Shown piece by piece: positions 1 through 7,686 of a stretch of DNA of 23,109 nt. The notes under the pieces are model-generated. The model searched no databases. It was not told the DNA's origin and saw only the letters and a program-made list of their open reading frames with translations. Position numbers and translations under genes: made by a program. Numbering within the stretch: position 1 is the first letter of the stretch; each line of letters opens with the position of its first letter. This DNA comes from CAZQYB01 sp964597535 (lineage in GTDB: Bacteria; Planctomycetota; Phycisphaerae; Sedimentisphaerales; Anaerobacaceae): NCBI GenBank assembly GCA_964597535.1, contig CAZQYB010000024.1, positions 1-23,109 on the forward strand, in the 5' to 3' direction.

Positions 1-78
1 GCTTTTGCACAGCAAAACGGCGGGGGCGACCGCCCGACCCACTCTTTTAATCGATTATTGATTACTGATTATCGTTAG
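1..78 (+). other. Possible 3' end of a gene cut by the window edge
   Basis: Frame 1 is open from the window edge to a TAG at 76-78 and would give about 25 residues ending in NRLLITDYR. The last third is translated from a heptamer array, so this could be a real C-terminus extended into the repeat, as happens elsewhere in the window, or chance. The other two plus frames stop slightly earlier. No family can be recognised. A gene here would converge on nadB. Confidence 0.2.
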
Positions 79-79
79 G
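46..79. repeat. Heptamer-word array (copy 1)
   Basis: Short array with a 7-base period: words such as ATTGATT and ACTGATT follow one another just downstream of nadB. It closely resembles the longer array at 5776-5817. Weakest member of the family by itself; accepted because the same word pattern recurs at gene boundaries across the window. Confidence 0.5.
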
Positions 80-117
80 CCGTTAAGCACTACAGACTAT
101 TATAGCAAAAGTTCGCT

Positions 118-1743
118 TTATTTTCCACGCACCGTTTCGATATGTTTTTTGAAGTGCTCATCGTCGGCATCGGGGAAATCGTTTCTGAAGTGTACGCCCC
201 GACTTTCCTGGCGTATTTGAGCTGAGTGGGCCATCAGCAGGCAGATAGTGAGCATATTCTGGCATTCCCAGCCCGCCGGTCCATCGAAGATTTTGTCCAT
301 TACATAGCGTTGCCAGAACTTGACAATCTCCTGAGCTTCAAGGAGCGGCTGGGCCTTTCGGGTGATGCCGACATTTCGCCNNNNNNNNNNCCACATAAGG
401 GCCCGAAGTGAATTTCTAACATCAGTAGTATCCAAACGGGTGCGGTCTGAATGTGGGATTTGATATTTTATTGGTGGGTGCTTGATATTGGCAGGGGCGG
501 TTTTGATATTTTGTAAGGCCTGCCTGCCGGCTATTTTGCCGAATACCAATCCTTCGAGGAGGGAATTGCTGCCGAGTCGATTTGCGCCGTGCAGGCCGGT
601 CGAAGCGGCTTCACCACAAGCGTACAGATTTTCGATGTTCGTCCTGGCGGAGGTGTCGGTTTTTACACCGCCAATCATATAGTGTGCGCTGGGTCGTACC
701 GGAATTAAGTCCCGGCTGACGTCTATGTCGAAACTTGCGCATAGTTCACTAATCAGAGGGAATCTTTTTGCAAAATGTTTTTTGTCGAAGTGGTGAACGT
801 CCAGAAAGACGTGTGTCGATTTGGTTTTGAGCATTTGAGCAAGGATGGCCCGGCTGACAATGTCGCGTGGAGCAAGCTCTGCGGATTCGTGATAGTCTTT
901 CATAAAACGATAGCCATTGTTGTCCAAGAGGACAGCTCCTTCTCCCCGTAGTGTTTCGGTGATAAGAGCCCGTGATGCGCCTGCGACGTAGAGTGTAGTC
1001 GGATGAAACTGCATAAACTCCAAATCCTGTAGTACGGCGCCGGCGCGGTAGGCCATAGCGAGTCCGTCTCCGGTTGCAACATCCGGATTAGTGGTTTCGC
1101 GATAGAGCTGTCCGGTACCTCCGGTTGCCAGTATCGTATTTGCCGACCAAATTATCTGTGCGCCTCGGTTGTCACGGCCGATTATTCCTACGCACTCGTT
1201 GTCGTCATTGGTAAGTAAATCGATAACGTAGAAGTTCTCTATTATTTTTATGTTTTGGTTCTGTCTGGCTTTTTTTATGAGCGCCTCAGCGATTATGCGT
1301 CCTGTTTCGTCTCCATGAGCGTGAGCAACACGAGCGTGGGAGTGGCCTGCTTCAAGTGTAGTAGCGATATGGCCATCGACCATATCAAACTCGGTGTCCC
1401 ATTGGAGGAGTTGCCGAATCAGTTCGGGTCCCTGGCGGATGACCAAGTTGACTACATTTTCGTCACTTAGACGACAGCCGGTGTTAAGCGTATCGGCTAT
1501 GTGTGATTCAAATGTGTCTGTTTTATCAAGTACCGAAGCGATGCCTCCCTGGGCATTCCAGGTATTGCTGTTCTCCAAAGTATCCTTGCAAACAATGATG
1601 ACGTTGCGGTGCTCGGCTGCTTCAATAGCGGCGCTAAGGCCTGCGATGCCGGCTCCGATTACCAGGCAATCGGTAAAAAGCTGATGTGTTGAGGTAGAGT
1701 CGATATTTATCAGATAGCGTCTGAATTCCGGCGGAGCAGCCAT
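118..1743 (-). CDS. nadB: L-aspartate oxidase
   Basis: FAD-dependent oxidation of L-aspartate to iminoaspartate, the first step of de novo NAD synthesis; cytoplasmic. The 541-residue product has the FAD dinucleotide fold VIGAGIAG at residues 28-35, then GGIASV, the catalytic-domain segments HPTTL and RDIVSRA, HYMIGGV, and the second FAD segment GEAASTGLHGANRLGSNSLL. Together these are the NadB/succinate-dehydrogenase flavoprotein signature, and the GLHGANRL block with the C-terminal LMW...VGI segment favours NadB over SdhA. The ATG at 1743 has AAGGA 8 nt upstream. Ten N at 381-390 interrupt the C-terminal part; the family pattern indicates nothing is missing there (see findings). The next gene upstream on the same strand is bioD, 169 bp away, with a heptamer array between. 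nadA and nadC are not in view. Confidence 0.95.
   Translation of the reverse strand: MAAPPEFRRYLINIDSTSTHQLFTDCLVIGAGIAGLSAAIEAAEHRNVIIVCKDTLENSNTWNAQGGIASVLDKTDTFESHIADTLNTGCRLSDENVVNLVIRQGPELIRQLLQWDTEFDMVDGHIATTLEAGHSHARVAHAHGDETGRIIAEALIKKARQNQNIKIIENFYVIDLLTNDDNECVGIIGRDNRGAQIIWSANTILATGGTGQLYRETTNPDVATGDGLAMAYRAGAVLQDLEFMQFHPTTLYVAGASRALITETLRGEGAVLLDNNGYRFMKDYHESAELAPRDIVSRAILAQMLKTKSTHVFLDVHHFDKKHFAKRFPLISELCASFDIDVSRDLIPVRPSAHYMIGGVKTDTSARTNIENLYACGEAASTGLHGANRLGSNSLLEGLVFGKIAGRQALQNIKTAPANIKHPPIKYQIPHSDRTRLDTTDVRNSLRALMWXXXXRNVGITRKAQPLLEAQEIVKFWQRYVMDKIFDGPAGWECQNMLTICLLMAHSAQIRQESRGVHFRNDFPDADDEHFKKHIETVRGK
381..390. other. Scaffold gap (10 N) inside nadB
   Basis: A run of exactly ten N. 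Read on the minus strand, the left flank ends ATGTGG (Met-Trp) and the right flank begins GGCGAAAT. Merging the shared GG gives Met-Trp-Arg-Asn-Val-Gly-Ile, which fits the NadB pattern without extra residues. The gap is most likely a placeholder between contigs that abut or overlap by 2 bases. Confidence 0.85.
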
Positions 1744-1756
1744 ATTTTAAGTCCTT

Positions 1757-1805
1757 AGTTCATAGTTCGTAGTTCATAGTTCGCAGCTTGTATCTCGCAA
1801 CTCGA
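1757..1805. repeat. Heptamer-word array (copy 2), 7 x 7 bp
   Basis: Seven consecutive 7-base words filling exactly 49 bp: AGTTCAT twice, AGTTCGT, AGTTCGC, AGCTTGT, ATCTCGC, AACTCGA. Most fit a loose consensus NNYTCRY. It lies in the 169-bp gap between bioD and nadB, starting 14 bp upstream of the nadB start, so it would be in the nadB leader if the two genes are cotranscribed. All words run in one direction in this copy. Confidence 0.85.
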
Positions 1806-1912
1806 TTTACAGAATACGATTTATGCTCCTATGATACCTGAACCTGTGAGTTTTGGAAACCAGCAATTTTGTGAATTTGTCGGAAGTGTTTTGAGAAAAT
1901 CAAGAATACTTG

Positions 1913-2653
1913 TCATCGCCGGGCTAATTTTTCCCAATCGCAATCTGTCAGTGAGTCAAGGGCAAGGTCTCCTAAATACTGTTCTTCGATATTAACAGTC
2001 TCATCGAAGGGGACAACTGTGAGGATATTTGCGCCGGTGCATTGGGTTATTAGCTGCTCAGCGGTGTTCTCGGCGACCGTTGCTTCGGTGGCGTTATAGC
2101 CGTTGATTAGCACACCGGCAATTTTCACTTCTGCGGCACGAACACAGTCAATTGTCATAAGTGTATGATTTATCATTCCCTGATTTGAGCGGGCCACTAT
2201 CACAACAGGCAGGTCGAATTCGACTGCCAAATCCAGGATGTCAAACTCTGGTGTCAACGGCGTGCGTGCGCCGCCGATGCCTTCGACAATAACCAAGTTG
2301 GTGTTTTCACAAATTTGCTTATAGGCGGTCGCTATTTTGTTGAAATCTATGGGGGTTCGCTCTCGGGCGGCACTTACAATGGGTGCGGCGGCGGTGACGA
2401 GGCCAATAGGGGTTATTGCAGAAAGCGGCAGGTCGCTGTTTGCACAAGTAGCCAAGAACTCGGTATCATAGGCGACCAGGCCTTCCCAGGTTTGGTGACA
2501 GCCGGTTGCGATTGGTTTGAAGACGCCGACTTTCAGGCCTTTGTCGGTGAGAATTTTGGCGATGGCGCCGGCTACTACCGTTTTGCCGGCCGCTGTATCG
2601 GTGGCGGTTATGAACAGGCCGGGCTTTTTTGGCAAGTTCAGGTTAATCGGCAT
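1913..2653 (-). CDS. bioD: Dethiobiotin synthetase
   Basis: ATP-dependent ring closure of 7,8-diaminopelargonate with CO2 to dethiobiotin, the penultimate biotin step; cytoplasmic homodimer. The 246-residue product has the BioD P-loop form TATDTAAGKT (residues 16-25; the family usually has GTDTxVGKT), the CPxATG-like segment FKPIATGC at about 45-52, the VEGIGG segment, and the late VLINGYN segment that contacts the nucleotide base in this family. Length is normal. No other bio gene is adjacent, so the pathway is split in this genome. A good sigma70-like promoter lies at 2693-2720. SD pairing is modest (AGGA about 12 nt before the ATG), so the start is likely but not certain. Confidence 0.93.
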   Translation of the reverse strand: MPINLNLPKKPGLFITATDTAAGKTVVAGAIAKILTDKGLKVGVFKPIATGCHQTWEGLVAYDTEFLATCANSDLPLSAITPIGLVTAAAPIVSAARERTPIDFNKIATAYKQICENTNLVIVEGIGGARTPLTPEFDILDLAVEFDLPVVIVARSNQGMINHTLMTIDCVRAAEVKIAGVLINGYNATEATVAENTAEQLITQCTGANILTVVPFDETVNIEEQYLGDLALDSLTDCDWEKLARR

Positions 2654-2692
2654 TTGGCCATTTTCCTAAATCTATAAAGTAATCACAGTGCT

Positions 2693-2720
2693 ATTATTTC
2701 AGCTTATTGCTCAAAGTCAA
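2693..2720 (-). promoter_or_regulatory. Predicted sigma70-type promoter for bioD(-nadB)
   Basis: On the minus strand TTGACT, a 16-nt spacer and AATAAT (5/6 matches in each box). The start point would be near 2686, about 33 nt before the bioD ATG. No BirA-type operator was recognised. Confidence 0.5.
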
Positions 2721-2797
2721 CTTATCCTTCAATCTATTGTAGTGAAGCGGGAAAATTTGATTTGCAAAACCAGTGCTAAAAAGGGATTATTAGGATT

Positions 2798-3451
2798 ATG
2801 CACAGCGGAGAAAAGGTGGACAAATTTGCGAGAGTTCGGGAGCGGATGGTCAGGTGGGACCTGATGGGTCGGGATATAAAGGACCCTGATTTGCTGGAGG
2901 TGATGGGCGAGGTTCGGCGTGAAGAATTTGTACCGGGGTCGTATCAGTCGCAGGCGTATGCCGACGGCCCGCTGCCTATCGGGATGGGGCAAACCATTTC
3001 TCAGCCGTATATCGTAGCATTGATGACTCAAGAGCTACGGCTTAATCCCAATTGCGAGGTTCTGGAGATTGGTACAGGGAGTGGATATCAAACTGCCATT
3101 CTGAGCAAGCTGGCAAAAAAAGTGTATACGATAGAAAGATTCGCGCAGCTATCGGAATTAGCTCAGGCCGTTTTGGGCGTTGGGAATGTTGAATTCTATA
3201 TTGGCGACGGTAGTTGCGGCTGGCCGGAGGAAAAATGTTTTGACAGGATTATCATCACCGCAGCGGTGCCGAAGATGCCGGAGCCGTTGGTGGGGCAGCT
3301 TGCCGAAGGTGGTTTGATGGTAGGGCCGGTTGGTGGTGCGGGGGTGCAGGAGCTTGTGGTTTGTGAGAAGCGGCAGGGTAAAATAGTTGATAAGGTAGTT
3401 TGTGATTGTCGGTTTGTTAAGCTGTTAGGCAAATACGGGTTTAAGGAATAG
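2798..3451 (+). CDS. pcm: Protein-L-isoaspartate O-methyltransferase
   Basis: Transfers a methyl group from SAM to isoaspartyl residues in aged proteins, starting their repair; cytoplasmic. The 217-residue product has the Pcm hallmark GQTISQPYIVALM (about residues 64-76), SAM motif I VLEIGTGSGYQTAIL (about 88-102), the acidic motif TIERF, and the post-II segment FDRIIITAAVPKMPEPLVGQL. The C-terminus is slightly short but complete. The ATG at 2798 has no well-placed SD; a GTG at 2816 has GGAG 5 nt upstream and fits the family N-terminus (VDKFARVRERMV) equally well. Divergent from bioD; recG follows after a repeat-filled gap of about 110 bp. Confidence 0.93.
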   Translation: MHSGEKVDKFARVRERMVRWDLMGRDIKDPDLLEVMGEVRREEFVPGSYQSQAYADGPLPIGMGQTISQPYIVALMTQELRLNPNCEVLEIGTGSGYQTAILSKLAKKVYTIERFAQLSELAQAVLGVGNVEFYIGDGSCGWPEEKCFDRIIITAAVPKMPEPLVGQLAEGGLMVGPVGGAGVQELVVCEKRQGKIVDKVVCDCRFVKLLGKYGFKE

Positions 3452-3465
3452 GCAAAAAGAAAATT

Positions 3466-3522
3466 ACCCACAGATTGCACAGGTTTAAGAAACAAAAAGA
3501 AGAGATTCTTCGCTTCGCTCAG
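3466..3522. repeat. Mosaic of two dispersed-repeat fragments upstream of recG
   Basis: Positions 3466-3486 carry a CCACAGATTGCACAGG-type segment and 3503-3522 a GATTCTTCGCTTCGCTCAG-type segment. Both resemble palindromic repeats I have seen scattered in assemblies of uncultured planctomycetes and Chloroflexi. The 10-mer CTTCGCTCAG at 3513-3522 recurs at 9253-9262 inside the rluD-like gene. Calling these one mobile family is inference. Confidence 0.5.
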
Positions 3523-3562
3523 AAGGACATCAGAGGAGCGGGAGTGATGCTGAAAAGCGGAA

Positions 3563-5770
3563 GTGATGGATGAGATTGCCGCGTCCGCCTCCGGCGGACT
3601 CATAATGACAAAAGCGGCAATAACGAAAGTGGTAATGACAAATATAAGCGGAAAAGCACAGAATAAGCTCGATTTTTCGATGTCGGTTCAATATTTGAAA
3701 GGAGTTGGGCCGGCGCGGGCGAAAGTCTTCGCGCGGTTAGGCGTGCGGACAGTGGGGGATTTGTTAGAGTATTTTCCGCGTGACTGGGTTTTTGTGCCGG
3801 AGTCGGTGAAGATGAACGAAATACGACCCAACGACAATGTCACCATAATAGGGCAGGTAGAATCGACGGACTTTCAAAGCCATCGAAGGCCTGCGATATT
3901 CGAGGCCATGGTTGCAGATAATACCGGAGTTTGCAGGATTATCTGGTTTCACGGCGAGTTTCTGCGCAATCAATTAAAACCCGGCCAGGTGATAATGGCC
4001 TCTGGCAAAGTCGCATTATATAAGCATCAGTTGCAGATGGCCAATCCGAAATTTTTGGTGCTTGACGAGAGACATCCAAGGCCAGTTGAGTATTTTAGCG
4101 GTGGGGTTTATCCTGCCTGCGGCAAGCTATCCAGCACGCAAATCAAGCGAATAATCCGACCTGTGCTTGATAATCTGGCTGAGCTTGTGCCTGAGTTTTA
4201 TGAAAGAAGCTTTCTTAAGAAGACGAATCTGGTTGGCAGAAAAGATGCATTTGAGTGGATACATCTACCGCCGGATGAGGAAAAACTGGCTCAAGCAAAA
4301 CGGCGGTTGAAATATGACGAGTTTTTCCTGATGCAATTAGGGCTGGCACTTCGGCGGTATAAAGTTAAGCATTTCTCGTCGGCGAGTCCGTGCAGTTGCA
4401 GCAGTGAGATTGACAGCCGGATTAGAAGGCGTTTTCCATTTTTGCTAACGGAAGACCAGAACAACGCGATAACTGAAATCGTTTCGGATATGGGTAAGTC
4501 TGAGCCGATGAATCGGCTATTACAAGGTGACGTTGGGTCGGGCAAGACGGTGGTGGCACTTTATGCGGTTTTGCTGGCGGTCGCCAACAAGAGACAAGTG
4601 GCGATTATGGCGCCAACGGAGATTTTGGCGGAGCAGCATTTTATAAGCATCGAAAGGTATTTGAGAAACAGTAAAGTAAAAAGGGTTTTGATAACAGGAG
4701 GATTGACCGGCAAGAAGAGAACAGGGCTTTTGAAGCAGATACGTCAGGGGGCGATTGATATTGTTGTCGGGACTGTGGCGTTGCTGCAGAAAGATGTAAA
4801 GTTTGACAAGCTTGGGCTTGTAATAATCGATGAGCAACATAAGTTCGGCGTTCATCAACGCGCACGACTGCGAAAGGAAACTACTCCGCACTGTCTTGTT
4901 ATGACGGCTACACCTATCCCGCGGACGCTGGCGATGACGGCCTTTGGGGATTTGGACGTTTCCATTATCAAACATTCTCCGCCTGGCAGAGGGCATGTGA
5001 TTACCCGTTGGGTTGAAAGAGGAAATCGACAGAAGGCATACGAGTTTATCGGTGAGCGGCTGAGAGGAAAGAGACAGGCTTATTTTGTGTATCCGCGGAT
5101 AAATCGTGACTCGTGCCTCGTGACTCGTGCCTCGAGTGACGAGCGACGAGCGACGAGCGACGATATTAAGGCCGCCACCGATGGTTGGAAGCATCTTGCG
5201 AAGGAGGTTTTTCCGCAATTTACGGTAAAGCTGCTTCACGGGCAGATGGCCTCTGCAAGGAAGCAGCAGGTTATGTCGGAATTTCGCAGAGGTAAGATTG
5301 ATGTGTTGGTTTCTACCGTGGTGGTGGAGGTGGGGGTGGACGTGCCGAACGCAACGATAATGGTTATCGAAGGAGCGGACAGGTTTGGGCTGGCCCAGTT
5401 GCATCAGTTGAGAGGACGTATCGGAAGAGGAGAAGCTAAATCTTATTGTCTTTTGTTTGCGGAGACTGAGAGCGAAGCGGCAAGGAACAGACTCGAAATA
5501 ATGACCAGGAGCAATGACGGATTTGAGATATCCGAGTATGATTTGCGATTGCGTGGGCCGGGTGAATTATTCAGTGCACGGCAGCACGGGCTGCCGGATT
5601 TGAAAATCGCAAATATTGTGGATGATTATGAGCTGCTGGTTATGGCGAGGAAGAACGCATTTGAGCTGGGAGGGCAAGACCCTATGTTGGCAAAGTATGG
5701 ACATGAGGACATTCGTCAGGTGTTGTTGAATAAATTCGGCGATTCGCTGGGATTAGCGGACGTGGGCTAA
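3563..5770 (+). CDS. recG: ATP-dependent DNA helicase RecG
   Basis: Branch-migrating helicase that regresses stalled forks and processes Holliday junctions. Numbered from the GTG at 3563 (735 aa): helix-hairpin-like YLKGVGPARAKVF at 44-56, wedge OB domain about 92-165, Walker A GDVGSGKT 322-329, DEQH box 423-426, TATPIPRT 448-455, and the motif VI region QLRGRIGRGE 615-624. The start is unclear: the coordinates give the longest frame, but residues 1-39 are translated from repeat DNA. The family N-terminus (MSVQYLKGVGP) corresponds to the ATG at 3680, giving 696 aa, a usual RecG length; ATGs at 3605 and 3635 are intermediate options and none has a strong SD. Residues 515-534, between helicase lobes at YPRIN, are encoded by a heptamer array with no counterpart in the family as I know it. 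Confidence 0.95.
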   Translation: MMDEIAASASGGLIMTKAAITKVVMTNISGKAQNKLDFSMSVQYLKGVGPARAKVFARLGVRTVGDLLEYFPRDWVFVPESVKMNEIRPNDNVTIIGQVESTDFQSHRRPAIFEAMVADNTGVCRIIWFHGEFLRNQLKPGQVIMASGKVALYKHQLQMANPKFLVLDERHPRPVEYFSGGVYPACGKLSSTQIKRIIRPVLDNLAELVPEFYERSFLKKTNLVGRKDAFEWIHLPPDEEKLAQAKRRLKYDEFFLMQLGLALRRYKVKHFSSASPCSCSSEIDSRIRRRFPFLLTEDQNNAITEIVSDMGKSEPMNRLLQGDVGSGKTVVALYAVLLAVANKRQVAIMAPTEILAEQHFISIERYLRNSKVKRVLITGGLTGKKRTGLLKQIRQGAIDIVVGTVALLQKDVKFDKLGLVIIDEQHKFGVHQRARLRKETTPHCLVMTATPIPRTLAMTAFGDLDVSIIKHSPPGRGHVITRWVERGNRQKAYEFIGERLRGKRQAYFVYPRINRDSCLVTRASSDERRATSDDIKAATDGWKHLAKEVFPQFTVKLLHGQMASARKQQVMSEFRRGKIDVLVSTVVVEVGVDVPNATIMVIEGADRFGLAQLHQLRGRIGRGEAKSYCLLFAETESEAARNRLEIMTRSNDGFEISEYDLRLRGPGELFSARQHGLPDLKIANIVDDYELLVMARKNAFELGGQDPMLAKYGHEDIRQVLLNKFGDSLGLADVG
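3583..3599. repeat. Perfect short hairpin at the recG 5' end
   Basis: GTCCGCC, a 3-nt loop TCC, then GGCGGAC: a perfect 7-bp GC-rich stem, followed by two AATGACAAA words (at 3604 and 3634). If recG starts at 3563 it is translated; if at 3635 or 3680 it is a leader hairpin just before the start. Confidence 0.65.
5101..5163. repeat. Inverted heptamer-word array inside recG (copy 3), 9 x 7 bp
   Basis: One AAATCGT word, then four forward words (GACTCGT, GCCTCGT, GACTCGT, GCCTCGA), then directly four reverse-complement-type words (GTGACGA, then GCGACGA three times). Nine words fill 63 bp, equal to 21 codons, so the recG frame is kept. The two halves are partly self-complementary and could form a long hairpin in DNA or mRNA. 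Confidence 0.85.
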
Positions 5771-5775
5771 AAAAG

Positions 5776-5817
5776 ATTGATTATTGGTTATTGATAATTG
5801 ATAATAGATAATTGGTA
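5776..5817. repeat. Heptamer-word array (copy 4), 6 x 7 bp
   Basis: Six consecutive words filling exactly 42 bp: ATTGATT, ATTGGTT, ATTGATA twice, ATAGATA, ATTGGTA. It begins 5 bp after the recG stop and ends 29 bp before the next gene, taking up most of the gap. Confidence 0.85.
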
Positions 5818-5846
5818 GAAGACTGAAAACTACCTACCGACCATTT

Positions 5847-7619
5847 ATGCAGATAGTTTACAGAAACAAGCGGCTGGAGAAGGTTTTAATCGGCGTTAAC
5901 GCTTTAGCGGCGGCGGTGGTGGCGGCGTCCTTTGTTATGCTGTTCGGTTTTGATAAGCCGCTGGCGCCTGCGCCGATTCTGTACGGCGTTCAGGTTGTTT
6001 TGCTTTGTGTTTTTATTACAGAAAAGATAATTCGGCTGTTTAACGTTGTTTCAACAAGGGACTTCTGGCGAGGTAACTGGTTTGAAGCGCCCTTTTTGAT
6101 TGCGCTTGGAATAGCTGTGTTCGGCGCGGGCCGTTGGTTCGGCAAGGCGTCACCTGCGGAAGTTCGGCATTTTGCCGTAGGTATCTATCTTGTTCTGCAG
6201 GTTATCACCAAGGTTTGCAGAACCACAGTGAATTTAGCGGCGTCCGGGAGGAATCCAACGTGGACGCTAATTGCAAGTTTTCTGGTTTTGATAATCTCAG
6301 GGGCAGGTCTGCTGATGCTGCCGAGAGCATCTGCCGGCGAAAATGCAAGTTTTGTCGATGCTTTATTTACGGCAACCAGCGCTACATGCGTTACCGGTCT
6401 TATCGTAAGGGATACCGGCAAAGACTTCAGCCTGATGGGTCAGTTAATAATCCTGTCGTTGATACAGCTTGGCGGGTTGGGAATAGTAGTGTTCGGTGCG
6501 GTATTTGCCTTATTGCTTGGGCAGGCATTGAGCTTACGTGAATCGGTAGCAATGCAGGATTTGTTGAGCGCGCGCACGCTCGGCCGAATAAGCCGTATCA
6601 TCGCATTTATTTTTGTTGGGACCTTACTTATCGAAGCTGCCGGCGCCGTGAGTATGTTTGGGATGTGGAGGAAGGTTGGCAATTTACAGCAGCAGTGGTT
6701 TTGCAGTATTTTTCATTCTATCAGCGCTTTTTGCAATGCGGGCTTTTGTTTGTTCAGCGACAGTATGGTCAGCTACAACAGGAGCTGGCAGGTATATTTG
6801 GTGATGGTTCCTTTGATAATTCTGGGGGGACTTGGTTTTGGTGTTCATTACGATTTGTTTAATATTGCATCCGAGCGGGTGAAGCGGTTCTTCAAGGGCC
6901 TGTTTAACAAGGAGTATCGGTTTTCCAGGGAAGCGCCAAAGCGGATGGGGCTGCAGACGAAGATTGTTCTTAGCGTAAGCGCCTGTCTTATAGTTTTGGG
7001 GGCGCTGGCGATTCTTTTGTTCGAGCGTTACGCATCGGGTAGTAACTCTGCCGACAATCCGGGGATTCTGGGCGCATTGTTTCAATCGGTTACAGCCAGG
7101 ACGGCCGGGTTTAATACCGTTGACGTATCGGCACTGTCGGCTTCGAGCAGATTTATTTTGATTTTGCTTATGTTTATCGGTGGTTCACCCGGCTCTACCG
7201 CAGGCGGAATCAAGACGGTGACGTTAGCGGTGGTAATAATGACGGCTATTGCTGCGCTGCGGAAACGTCAGGAGGTTGAGATGTTCAAGCGCTCGGTTCG
7301 GATAGTCGTTGTCGGCAGGGCAATTACTGTTACGCTGCTCTTTGCGGCGGTTTTGTTTGGTGCCACATTGTTGCTGAGTATTACCGAGAAGGCGAACAGC
7401 TTTACAATGTCGGAGATTATGTTTGAGACGGGTTCTGCCCTGGGTACCGTTGGCTTGACGACCGGCATAACACCTTCTTTGACAACCGCTGGGAAATTGA
7501 TTATCGTAGTGGTGATATTTGTTGGCAGATTGGGGCCGTTGACGCTGCTGGCGGCGCTGACGTTTAATCTGAAGCCGGTTAAATACAATTATCCGGACGA
7601 GGCGATAATTGTCGGATAA
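5847..7619 (+). CDS. ktrB: KtrB/TrkH-family potassium uptake membrane subunit
   Basis: Ion-translocating subunit of a K+ (possibly Na+-dependent) uptake system in the inner membrane. The four pore loops of the family are visible: TSATCVTGL 177-185, SISAFCNAGF 291-300, SVTARTAGF 414-422 and ETGSALGTVGLT 527-538, with the conserved GGSPGSTAGGIKT at 445-457. The 590-residue length exceeds a typical KtrB because about 135 hydrophobic residues with roughly four membrane segments precede the core, which begins near NPTWTLIASF (136). The next gene encodes the matching RCK regulator. No convincing SD before the ATG at 5847. KtrB is preferred over TrkH because the partner is a single-RCK protein; the choice is not certain. 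Confidence 0.9.
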   Translation: MQIVYRNKRLEKVLIGVNALAAAVVAASFVMLFGFDKPLAPAPILYGVQVVLLCVFITEKIIRLFNVVSTRDFWRGNWFEAPFLIALGIAVFGAGRWFGKASPAEVRHFAVGIYLVLQVITKVCRTTVNLAASGRNPTWTLIASFLVLIISGAGLLMLPRASAGENASFVDALFTATSATCVTGLIVRDTGKDFSLMGQLIILSLIQLGGLGIVVFGAVFALLLGQALSLRESVAMQDLLSARTLGRISRIIAFIFVGTLLIEAAGAVSMFGMWRKVGNLQQQWFCSIFHSISAFCNAGFCLFSDSMVSYNRSWQVYLVMVPLIILGGLGFGVHYDLFNIASERVKRFFKGLFNKEYRFSREAPKRMGLQTKIVLSVSACLIVLGALAILLFERYASGSNSADNPGILGALFQSVTARTAGFNTVDVSALSASSRFILILLMFIGGSPGSTAGGIKTVTLAVVIMTAIAALRKRQEVEMFKRSVRIVVVGRAITVTLLFAAVLFGATLLLSITEKANSFTMSEIMFETGSALGTVGLTTGITPSLTTAGKLIIVVVIFVGRLGPLTLLAALTFNLKPVKYNYPDEAIIVG

Positions 7620-7629
7620 AAGTGTTGTG

Positions 7630-7668
7630 AGTTCATAGTTGACGGTTCATAACAATGAACAATGAACA
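7630..7668. repeat. Inverted heptamer-word array (copy 5)
   Basis: Three forward words (AGTTCAT, AGTTGAC, GGTTCAT), a 4-nt spacer AACA, then two reverse-complement words (ATGAACA twice). It fills most of the 67-bp gap between the two potassium-uptake genes and could fold as a hairpin in the bicistronic mRNA. It ends before the SD of the downstream gene. Confidence 0.85.
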
Positions 7669-7686
7669 CAATGCGAGGGATAAATT

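Noticed and set aside
18..40. Terminator for nadB (GGGC, GACC, GCCC)
   Set aside because: The stem is short and there is no T-run on the minus-strand side; it is more likely GC-rich chance pairing.
381..390. Frameshifted or pseudogene nadB
   Set aside because: Ten N with the two following bases keep the frame, and the flanks join cleanly; the disruption is an assembly placeholder.
5101..5163. CRISPR-like array in recG and at gene borders
   Set aside because: Words are 7 bp with no spacers and no cas genes nearby; the structure is tandem words, not repeat-spacer units.
4520..5404. Long minus-strand frame (294 codons) opposite recG
   Set aside because: It is a shadow of recG; the product is Arg/His/Ser-rich with no family features and recG is certain.
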